Shown here: one piece after another, positions 9,045 through 17,707 of the stretch
How the letters are laid out: each line of letters starts with the position of its first letter
Position numbering within the stretch: the stretch's first letter is position 1
From: Beroe ovata
Lineage: Eukaryota; Ctenophora; Nuda; Beroida; Beroidae
DNA length: 26,128 nt
Assembly (NCBI GenBank): GCA_946803715.1
Contig: CAMPET010000131.1
Coordinates: 1-26,128, forward strand
Reading direction: 5' to 3'
Translations under genes and position numbers: made by a program
Notes under the pieces: model-generated
What the model was told of the DNA's origin: nothing
Databases searched by the model: none
What the model saw: only the letters and a program-made list of their open reading frames with translations

Positions 9045-10579
9045 GACTTGACGAGTACGGCGAGACTGTCCACTGCTCCATGTACAGGGACCTCTTCTCC
9101 AACGGTCCGAAGGAAGCCCTAGAGTTTCCTGAGTACACGTTCATGGATCATTTCGGCAAAGAGATACCATCCTGTCCTCCACGGCCCGTCCTCTATGATT
9201 ACCTCAAGGTGAGGAATATAGTTAGGGGACGTGAAATTCCCGAGTATAGAAGTATAGAGGGGGGACAAGAGGACGTGAAATAAATAAAGGGATAAGTGGT
9301 CATCTTAGCGGGTCTGGCACATACTATTATAGAGGGGTTTGTGGTGCCTTGATTGCATGAAATATACCATTGTTAGAAACCCGCTGGTATCCGCATGTGC
9401 CCCCCATCCGCTGTTTCAAATAAAACCCCCTCCCCCTCCCTGCATGCCCCTAATCTCTCGCAGGGATACTGGCGATTCCTTGGCATTGAGGAGGGGGACG
9501 TGCTCGTGAAACACAGCGTCAAACAAGTATCTTACGACGAAGCAAGGAAAACATTTACCGTTACCGTGAAGAATTTGGTGAAGAACGAGGAGTACAGTCA
9601 GGAGTTTGATCGGGTTATCGTGGCAGCAGGGCACTTCTCAACCCCTCATGTCCCCACTTTCCCGGGCATTGAGACGTTTGATGGACGAGTCCTGCACGCC
9701 CATGACTTCAGAAATGCCCGAGAGTTCACAGGGAAAAACTGTCTGCTGATTGGAGCTAGCTACAGCGCGGAGGACATCGGTCTCCAACTCTACAAGTTTG
9801 GAGCCAACTCTGTGACCATGTCATGGAGGACTCAGCCCATGGGATTCGCGTGGCCCAAGACCATGAAGGAGGTCCAACTTCTGACCAAGGTGTCTGGAAA
9901 AACATGCTACTTCAAGGACGGCCATGTTGAGGATTTCGATGCAATCATCCTCTGCACTGGGTACAGGCACAACTTCCCCTTTATCGCACCTGACATCCGA
10001 CTGGAGGCGACCAACACGTACAATCTGCCGAATCTCTACCGAAACATCCAGTGGTACGGCACTCGGCCCGGCACTAAAGACGCGGACGGTAACTTGTTCT
10101 ACATCGGGATGACGGACCAGTTCTACACTTACACCATGTTTATGATGCAGTCCCTGTGGGCGGCCCAAGTTATCAAGGGAATCCTCAAAGTGCCCTCCCG
10201 TGAGAAGTGCGTGGCTAACATCGACAAAGGTCTTGCGGAGGATAAGTTACTAACGGATTACAACAAGCAGATCGACTTCCAGGCCGATTATATGGAGCAA
10301 TTGCGGGCCGACACCGGACACCCTGTCTGTCTGAAGGGGTGTGCCGAGATGTTCAAGGGTTGGGAGCACGATAAGCATGAAGATATCCTGACCTACAGGG
10401 ACAAGACCCACAAAAACCTCTTCACGGGTGTTGTCTCCCCCGTTCTGACGATACCGTGGGTGAAGCTCTTGGACGATTCCCTGGAGAATTACCTGAGCAT
10501 GGAGTATGTTGAGTACAGCGGGGAAATGACAAATGGACATCAAAATGGACATATAGATGGAAAATTGTTTTACATATAA
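9045..10579 (+). CDS. Tmm-like flavin monooxygenase copy A' (exon 1 missing)
   Basis: Exon 2 (9045-9208) and exon 3 (9464-10579) are present, with introns and splice sites as in copy A. Exon 1, which carries the FAD motif, would fall in the gap at 8951. The visible protein is nearly identical to copy A; one change is Lys to Ile in the segment VLTIPWVK. The C-terminus reads on to [15 protein letters not shown]. Bases 8952-9777 are identical to 6369-7194, including introns, whereas the next ~770 bp carry roughly 14 changes. This is a recent duplicate, a gene-conversion tract, or a haplotype placed twice. The same N-oxidation role is expected if exon 1 exists. Confidence 0.85.
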
Positions 10580-10974
10580 AATCCCACATTCTATTTCATT
10601 ATTTCATTTTGATCAAAACTCTTGCCGCAAAGATCAATAAATGTGTGCTTTTTGCCTCGACCACATTATCGCCGAGAATCTCAACATTGCGCCACAGTTA
10701 ATATATTGAATTGCATATTCTGTATATTGTAGGGAATCCTCTAAATTTCTTGTTTTGGTGTTAAAAACAAGGACATATTATATTAAACCGGAAATGTGGT
10801 CGATCCGCATATGTTACATGTTTGCATGAATTCTATAAACCTCAATCCTAATCAAACTGATTTGAAAGTCACGGTTGCAACATGTGAAAAAGCTCGTGAG
10901 CTCCATTGCAACTCATTAAATCTACTGACTGTACCATGTGTCTCTCTCTCAATCTTCTCCCCCCACGCACGCAG
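10580..10974 (+). other. 3' flank of copy A' and lead-in to terminal exon B'
   Basis: It is closely similar to 8096-8477, with small indels. AATAAA at about 10636 is a polyadenylation candidate. No 5' monooxygenase exons are present. It ends in a pyrimidine-rich tract and the acceptor CGCACGCAG at 10974. Confidence 0.65.
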
Positions 10975-12117
10975 GGATACTGGAAATTTCTCGGAATCAA
11001 AGACGAAGAGATCCATCTCCGTCACTCTGTCCGTCACGTGACCTATGATGACGTCACAAAGACATTCACCGTGACCGTTGCCGATCTGGCCGGAGGTCGA
11101 GAGTTAAGCACCGAGTTTGACAAAGTGATCGTTGCTGTGGGACACAACTCTACACCACACTCGCCGACATTTGACGGATTTGACACGTTTCCCGGGCGAA
11201 TCCTCCACTCCCACGACTTCCGGAATGCACGGCAGTTCGCCGGACAACGATGTTTGGTGATCGGAGCGAGTTACAGTGCCGAGGACATCGGTCTACAGCT
11301 GTACAAATTCGGCGCTTCACGTGTCGTCATGAGCTGGCGAACCAAACCAATGGGATTCATCTGGCCCGACACGTGCGAAGAAATGCCACTCGTTACCAAG
11401 GTAACAAATAGCACGTGTCACTTTAGGAACGGCCATGTGGAGGATTTCGACGTGATAATCCTCTGTACAGGATATTTGGAACACTTCCCCTTCATGTCTC
11501 GAAACATACGTCTCGAGACCCACTGTGCCCTGAACCTGCCCAACCTGTACCGTGGCATACAATGGTACGGATCTGAACCGGGGCACAGCGATGCCAACCA
11601 GAGTGTGTTCTATCTGGGCATGCAGGATGTTTACTACACCTACACCCTATTCCTGATGCAGGCGCTGTGGGCGGTGAAAGTAATCAAGGGGCTGATCACG
11701 GTACCCTCGCGTGAGGACTGCGTGAGGGATATCGCTAAAGCCGTGGCGAGTAACGCAACGCTGGTCGATTGTTTCGCTGAGATAGACAATCAGACGGAGT
11801 ATATGAATGTGCTGAGACTTGATACGGGTCACGCGGTGGATTTTTCGGGAGGAGCAGAGATTTTCAAGGGATGGGAGAAGGATAAATATGAGGATATCGT
11901 GACCTATCGCGACAAGACGCATCGGAACCTCTTCACGGGGATTTCTAGTCCGGTTCTCACGAAACCCTGGGTTGAACTGCTCGATGATTCGCTGGAGACG
12001 TATCTGAGTATGGAATACGTGCAGCCGGGGGAAGACGAGATAAACAGACATAGCAACGGCCATAGCAACAGCCATAGCAACGGACATAGCAACGGCCATA
12101 GCAACGGGAAGTCATAG
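10975..12117 (+). CDS. Tmm-like monooxygenase terminal exon B', complete
   Basis: This single open exon of 380 codons plus stop starts at GGA TAC TGG after CGCACGCAG, in the same phase as copy A exon 3. It covers everything after the FAD-binding N-terminus: FMO signature FPGRILHSHDF, NADPH motif [16 protein letters not shown], and GMQDVYYTY, where copy A has GMTDQFYTY. It is a distinct paralogue of A. The tail carries five 12-bp repeats encoding HSNG/HSNS. No exon 1 or 2 lies between 10580 and 10974, so alone it cannot make a flavoprotein. It could be joined to exon 2 of A' (9208) or A (6625) by splicing. An ATG at 10906 lies upstream of the acceptor and would give an enzyme without its FAD motif, so I do not accept it as the start. 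Confidence 0.88.
   Translation, partial: GYWKFLGIKDEEIHLRHSVRHVTYDDVTKTFTVTVADLAGGRELSTEFDKVIVAVGHNSTPHSPTFDGFDTFPGRILHSHDFRNARQFAGQRCLVIGASYSAEDIGLQLYKFGASRVVMSWRTKPMGFIWPDTCEEMPLVTKVTNSTCHFRNGHVEDFDVIILCTGYLEHFPFMSRNIRLETHCALNLPNLYRGIQWYGSEPGHSDANQSVFYLGMQDVYYTYTLFLMQALWAVKVIKGLITVPSREDCVRDIAKAVASNATLVDCFAEIDNQTEYMNVLRLDTGHAVDFSGGAEIFKGWEKDKYEDIVTYRDKTHRNLFTGISSPVLTKPWVELLDDSLETYLSMEYVQPGEDEINRHSNGHSNSHSNGHSNGHSNGKS
12049..12108 (+). repeat. 12-bp coding minisatellite (HSNG tail)
   Basis: Five units of CATAGCAACGGC-like sequence run in frame at the end of exon B' and encode a His/Ser/Asn/Gly tail. A related AATGGACAT repeat encodes NGH at the end of copies A and A'. Confidence 0.9.
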
Positions 12118-13329
12118 GTGGATCCACATTAAGATATGAAATTATTAATTCTCAATTCACGAACTAGTTTTCTTCGTGTTAAACCTTGCCACGGGACAAT
12201 ACATGAACCGAGGATTGCAATTTTTGCCATCTCCTCAACGACTTAGCCCGAAAATGTGGACCTATCCCGCTCTCCTTGTACGTTATAAGTACGTGATATT
12301 GAAGTACACTTCTGATACGAATTGGAATTTCCGACCAATTTGCCACTGTTTTGCTCATGCAAATACTATCGATTCCCATGTATTTTTGAACGCTGAATCG
12401 ATTTCCGATCGAATTTTGGTCCTATTTCGCTCCCCTGAGGAGCTGTGAGTCATGTAACTTCTTATCCTACATCTGGCAAGAAAAGGGAATTTTCGCCGAT
12501 TTCCTGATGAGCTAGCTCTTAAACTCCTCTGGATTCGAATTCTACGTCAAAAAGTAGGCAAGGAACACTATTTTCCAGTATGTCTTTTGAAAAAAATGCT
12601 TTTAGTCATATTTTGGTGTCAGTGCGTCCCATTGATTTTTGTGATTTTGCACTGTTTGCCTCCCAGGGGAGAGAATTCGTCATTTGGGCGTGGTTTCACG
12701 GCAGGTATGGACTCAACATTATCGTAACGAGGGTTGATATTTGTAGTGTGATAGTAGGAGAGATGATTTGGTGGAAAATTAGTGTCGTAAGTGCCGGTTA
12801 ACACTTCATTAGAGACCTTCGAAAATGAAGTATAAAAGTGTGGAGTCATTCACTTCATTTTCTATCGATACTCTGGTCAGAAAATCGAAGAAAATTTTTT
12901 TGCTGTATTTTCATGCAGATNCGCGAGAAACAGGTCAGGTAACATCTGACAAGTCAATAAAGACACCGTCGATTGACTTATTTAAGGCCAAAGTATTCTA
13001 TTTCGCAAAGATTAAGCCTGAAAGTATTCTATTGCTAAGCCAAAGTATACTTGAAAACCCTTTCATAGCAAAGAAAAAAGGTATTGATTTGAATTAACCA
13101 AGCAATTTTTTTGAATTTCATGTTTTATTTAAAGCTGTACTTCATTCTACCATAGTTTAATTGATTACACAGTTTTTAAATTGATATAATCGTTCATTGG
13201 TTTGCATATTTTTAATTCACAGGACTGTCTGTTTAGTTAAGAAGTTCTTTGTATGTGTACCTTGAAAAAAGGTTACTTATCAATGATAGCATTTTTTCGA
13301 AAATGCAACTGAATATTTGAGTTGATCCA
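12118..13329. other. Intergenic region after the monooxygenase array
   Basis: No gene was recognised. It holds an 11-bp perfect hairpin at 12821-12831/12852-12862, a direct repeat AAAGTATTCTATT near 12990 and 13020, and an N at 12921. No clear poly(A) signal was found directly after 12117. Open frames up to 90 codons look random. Confidence 0.5.
12821..12862. repeat. Perfect 11-bp inverted repeat
   Basis: GAAAATGAAGT at 12821-12831 pairs exactly with 12852-12862 across a 20-nt loop. Confidence 0.7.
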
Positions 13330-13383
<54 letters not shown>

Positions 13384-13384
13384 N
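13330..13384. repeat. Poly-G run ending in an N
   Basis: An uninterrupted run of 54 G residues ends at the N at 13384. It is probably a homopolymer of uncertain length or a sequencing artefact at a contig edge. The proline-rich frame read through it on the minus strand is not a gene. Confidence 0.8.
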
Positions 13385-13386
13385 CG

Positions 13387-13423
13387 TCTGGCTTCTGGGG
13401 GCTGCGCCCCCAGACCCCTGCTT
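13387..13423. repeat. GC-rich hairpin element, copy 1
   Basis: The unit contains GGGGGCTGCGCCCCC (13397-13411) followed by AGACCCCTG. The same unit recurs at 13605 and 23974, so it is a dispersed family. Confidence 0.75.
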
Positions 13424-13604
13424 CTACTTCAAATTGAAGGACCACATTGAATAAAAATGACCTGTGATACTGTAATACTACTTTCTATTCAATATTATGT
13501 CGTTTTATAACTGGGCAGTGCCCCAAGACCGGTTTATTTCCAGTGTAACAAAGCAATAAATGGAAAATTTTGAAGGATTCCACCTTATCGCACAGAACTT
13601 GGCC

Positions 13605-13642
13605 TCTGGCTTCTGGGGGCTGTGCCCCCAGACCCCTGCTAC
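13605..13642. repeat. GC-rich hairpin element, copy 2
   Basis: Nearly identical to copy 1 over about 37 bp (CTGGCTTCTGGGGGCTGTG...), with one change in the loop. The flanking DNA differs, so only the hairpin unit is shared. Confidence 0.75.
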
Positions 13643-13910
13643 TGATTAAAGATGATGCTCTGCTTTTGTTCGGATGTCTCATATCGGGGCACTGTCTTAA
13701 AACCACTACATTTCCATTACTACCACAAAAAATAAGAAGATGAAAGCCATGAACTCTGCAATTCAAATGAGTATCTAACGGCTCAGATCATTGCATTTTC
13801 TTCAGTACCTCACTCTTGCACAACTTTTTGCTCCTCTTGTTTTTTGTTACTGTGATATTTTCTTTAATACCAGATTTCGTCTACAACACTCTATTTCTGA
13901 AAAATGTTCC

Positions 13911-13990
13911 GGGGGGCTTCGCCCCCCTAGCCCCTCGACCAGGGGCGTTGCAGATGGACCCCAATGGGGGCTGCGCCCCCATACCCCTGC
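13911..13990. repeat. GC-rich hairpin pair
   Basis: GGGGGGCTTCGCCCCCC at 13911-13927 and GGGGGCTGCGCCCCC at 13966-13980 are each followed by a C-rich tail (AGCCCCT, ATACCCCTG). Next come TCGCTTCACTCGCTGCGC-type repeats up to about 14045. Confidence 0.7.
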
Positions 13991-14098
13991 CGTAGCTTGC
14001 TCGCTTCACTCGCTGCGCAAACTCGACTCGCTTTGCTCGTCAAGGCCCCCCCGGAAACAATGTCTGGCTATGTGCCTGAGTTGATCCTCTGTCAAAAT

Positions 14099-14152
14099 CA
14101 TTCTATTCTATTCTATTCTATTCTATTCTATTCTATTCTATTCTGTTCTATT
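14099..14152 (+). repeat. Pentanucleotide microsatellite (TTCTA)n
   Basis: About ten units of TTCTA, with one TTCTG near the end, directly before the LINE region. Confidence 0.9.
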
Positions 14153-14346
14153 TCGGAAAGATAAAGGCTGAAGTTGAATGCAGTCAAAAAATGAATCACA
14201 ATTACATCACCAAAAATCATCACATACCAAATGTAATGAAATCATATTAAATGTGATTAGGCTATACTTCAAAAAAACATACACCATTCACAAGGTTATA
14301 AATAACTAGAAAACCCGCCAAGTGGACGTGATACACTACCCTTTAG

Positions 14347-15207
14347 AAAGACAACAGGAACCTGAAAACGGAACCTGAAAACGGGAGTCTATTCAACCTG
14401 GATGAATACACTAGCTATTATCAAAATACAAATTTAGATAAACTCAAGGGCACCGGCGTTGCTCTCTACGTCCACGACTCGCTCAAGGCCGCCCGAGATG
14501 ATGAGTTAAGTAAGACCTCAGCTCACTTTGAGTCACTCTTCGTCACTGCTATGATGGGAAATACAAAAATAAAAATTGGTGTAACGTATAATCCACCCAG
14601 TGGGGATGATCGACAGTATATCAGTGAACTCGAGGCTATTCTGAAGAAATGTCAAAATGAGACAGTTTACCTCCTAGGGGATTACAATTTTGACCTTCTT
14701 TCCCTCGGCGATGAGTGCTCAAGGAAATTCGAGGAAATGTTTCAATCCCTTGGTTTATTTCCTCTAATTTCGAAGTACACGCATCACCGCCCCAACTGCA
14801 GAAAAACATGTATTGATAACATATTCACTACAAACCCAATAAACGTAGCAGTGACGGGTACAATTGAAGAGTCTGTAACTCATCACTCATCTATTTTCTC
14901 TATTTTAGACCTTGTGCATGAAAACATTAATAAAGAGCCTGTGGCTGTTTTGTATGACTACAGTGAGTCTAATATCGAACTATTCATTAACAAACTAGCA
15001 GATCTTTCCCACACTAATAGGTTCGGCCACGACCTGGAAGAGTTTCTGGACATCTACAATGCTAGCGTTGATGAATTCTTCAAGCTAGATGAGCCGAAAC
15101 ATTCTAGGCGAAACTGGAAAGTTAATCCATGGATAACTGAGGGCCTTATAATATCAATTAACTATAAAGAAACACTTTATAATTCATGGAAGGAAACGAC
15201 TAGTTAA
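14347..15207 (+). pseudogene. LINE endonuclease (APE-type), truncated and interrupted
   Basis: The frame is open from 14347 to a TAA at 15205-15207, but no true start is present, so the element is 5'-truncated. It encodes the C-terminal part of an apurinic-like endonuclease as found in CR1/Jockey LINEs: GVALYVHDSLKAA, GVTYNPPSGD, the catalytic-type LLGDYNFDLL and CIDNIFTTNP. The closing motif is THHSSIF where most relatives have S/T-D-H, so a catalytic Asp seems replaced. After the TAA the same frame continues in family-like sequence (HDTAGDFRSYQTYKNYRLTL) to about 15338, so the stop is a single mutation. The segment linking it to the reverse transcriptase is broken by other DNA. Confidence 0.85.
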
Positions 15208-15335
15208 CATGATACAGCTGGTGACTTTCGATCTTATCAAACATATAAGAATTATAGACTCACACTCAAGCACGCTATAACGGCTGCTAAGTNCTATCAA
15301 TCAACTATATTTAAGCAAATGAGCAAGTTTGTCAT

Positions 15336-15832
15336 GGGCATTTTTAGACGAAGGCGTGGTATTGTGTGTCTGGTTTTTATTTACATATTGTTGTAACTCA
15401 ATAGCTCGCTGGGAGGAAACATCTGATCTGCAATGGGGTGGGGCGAAACAAGTAACAACGGGACATTCGTATTTCGTTACAACTTACCAATTAAGTGTTA
15501 CTATTAACCGTTCATTATATTATGTTAAATTCAAATATGCAGTGCACTATTTAATATGTATTTACTTATATAATGTGTACGATGAAATGTCAATACCTTT
15601 ACACTTAGTTCATACGCTGACTCTTCAGATGTTTTGATCAATCTAGTGAGAATCATTCGAGTTAGTACTAAATTTTATCGTGTGATATCAGGAAATTCGA
15701 AATAGTTTTTGAGAAAAAGTTCTGAAATTATCGGTTTATCGGTAAGAAATTATCGCCGATAACCGATAATGATTTCACTGCGAATTATCGCCTATAATTT
15801 TATCGCCGATATTATCGATTGCAAACCCTACT
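15336..15832. mobile_element. Insertion splitting the LINE, possibly a hAT-like MITE remnant
   Basis: Family-like LINE sequence ends near 15338 and resumes near 15833. The DNA between has no LINE similarity. Its last ~105 bp carry many TTATCG/CGATAA units and end ATCGATTGCAAACCCTACTG. In reverse complement that starts CAGTAGGGTTTGCAATCGATA, which looks like the terminus of a hAT-type non-autonomous element. No matching left terminus or target duplication was found, so the left side is probably lost. Attribution is tentative. Confidence 0.45.
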
Positions 15833-17707
15833 GTGAATGAGTTAAGGGGCAAGAGGAACTCCGCAATGAACTCTAAGTTTGTGATAGACAAGAAAGTGGT
15901 CTCGGATCGAAGAATTATCGCAAATGAATTCAATAAATACTTCGTGTCTCTCGCCTCAAAACTTAATGACCCAGACGACTACTCTATCATAAACATAGAA
16001 CCATTGCAACCCTTTACGGTCTTTCTTGGGCAATCCCACTCATCCAGTATATTTTTGCAAGAATCTACACCTGATGAAATATCTTTTATAATATCAAGGC
16101 TCGAAAATGGGAAGTCAAGTGACATTCCTATAAGGATCATCAAACGATCCGCTAGTATCATAAGTCCTTACTTATCTGAGCATATAAACACATCAATGGC
16201 CAATGGTATTTTCCCCGATATCCTCAAAATCGGGAAAATAACGCCAGTATACAAAAAAGATGATAGGGAGTTGCTCGAGAACTACCGTCCAGTATCCACA
16301 CTTCCAATCTTCGGGAAAATTTTTGAAAAAGTCATATATGAACGCTTATATAGCTTCCTGCAGTCTCAGCAAATAATGAACCCATACCAGTTCGGTTTTC
16401 GGAAAGGTCATTCTACCAGCCATGCCCTAAATTGCTCAGTGAACTTTATCCAAGAAGCTCTGAGAGATAAGTTGCACGTCTTAGGAGTTTTCATAGATCT
16501 CAGTAAAGCTTTTGATACTATTGACCATAAAATTCTCATGGATAAACTGTATCACTATGGTATACGAGGAAACGCCCACTCCCTCCTACAAAGCTACTTA
16601 TCTAATCGCACTCAGTATGTTAGCTGCTTAAAAAACAAATCCGATCCGCTTAAGGTTATTTATGGCGTTCCCCAGGGTAGCGTTCTTGGACCGCTGCTTT
16701 TCTTGATATATGTAAATGACCTTTCTAACTGTTCTGACCTGGGCAGGTTTTTCTTGTTTGCTGATGACACAAATATCTTCGTAACGGGTGACAGCGAACA
16801 GTCAGTTATCGAAAAGGCGAACCTGCTCTTGACATCTGTTTCATCATACATGTACTCTAATAAACTACATATCAACATGAAAAAGTCCTGCTTCATGCAT
16901 TTTAGACCCAAAAACGCTAATAAAAGTACAACACTTAGCTATCCAGTAAAAATCAATGATTTTGAGATAGATAAGGTCACTGAAACGAAATTTCTTGGTG
17001 TTGTTATAGATGAAGACCTGTCATGGGTACCCCACATTACTGCACTTGGTAAGAAATTGAGATGCTGTACTGGTCAACTTAACCGCATCAAGAAGTTCGT
17101 CCCTGATACCTTGTATAAGAGTCTCTACCACACTCTATTTGAAAGTCATCTAAGCTACGGAATAACGGTATGGGGCGGTGTCTCTGTTAACAGAATCAAA
17201 CCATTGTTTACTTCTCAAAAACAATGTGTTCGTATACTGTTTGGTTATCAAGAGGCATATCTAGAGAAACATAGAACATCAGCTAGAACAAGAGCTCTTG
17301 GAATGCAGACGCTAGGACCAGAATTCTATGAAAAAGAGCATACTAAACCTATATTCAATGATAAATCTATTTTCACCTTACACAACCTGTACAATTACCA
17401 CGTACTACTAACTGTAGGTGTAATTCTTAAGTCCCATACACCAATAGCAATTCACCAACACTTCAGAACATCGCGTAGGAAACCAACTCTTATTATAGCT
17501 CCTATACAAATAGACTCGTTTATCTATCGATCTAGTATTATGTGGAATAAATTCCGTGCGCTTCCTGAAGCCAGTGGAATTGAGGATTTCGCTGTTGGAA
17601 TAGGACTTCTGAAGAACAAAATTAGGCGCCTAATTTTCGGGCGACAAAAGATTGGAAGTGAGGACGAATGGCACCCACAGTTGAATTTCACCATAACTGA
17701 CTCCTGA
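15833..17707 (+). mobile_element. CR1/Jockey-like LINE reverse transcriptase ORF
   Basis: The frame is intact over 624 codons. The first codon is GTG at the edge of the insertion, so the true protein began upstream in the endonuclease part. RT motifs in order: YRPVSTLPIFGKIFEK from residue 151, QFGFRKGHST (186-195), motif A FIDLSKAFDTIDH (220-232), motif B GVPQGSVLGPLLF (278-290), motif C FADD (309-312), then thumb and C-terminal sequence to residue 624. No RNase H domain was recognised. The protein copies element RNA at nicked chromosomal target sites. The lack of stops in RT suggests a recent insertion, although the endonuclease half is damaged. The clade (CR1, L2, Jockey or Rex-like) cannot be fixed by eye. 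Confidence 0.92.

Noticed and set aside
8367-9122. A 251-codon plus-strand frame running across the N at 8951
   Set aside because: It reads from an intron into exon B, across the gap, and then through intron and out-of-frame exon 2 of another copy. It is a chimera, not a protein.
10906-10974. ATG at 10906 as the start of a 403-aa monooxygenase
   Set aside because: It lies upstream of a clear splice acceptor at 10974, and the extra residues do not match the family. The resulting protein would lack the FAD-binding motif.
13233-13445. Proline-rich minus-strand frame
   Set aside because: The prolines come from the poly-G run next to an N.
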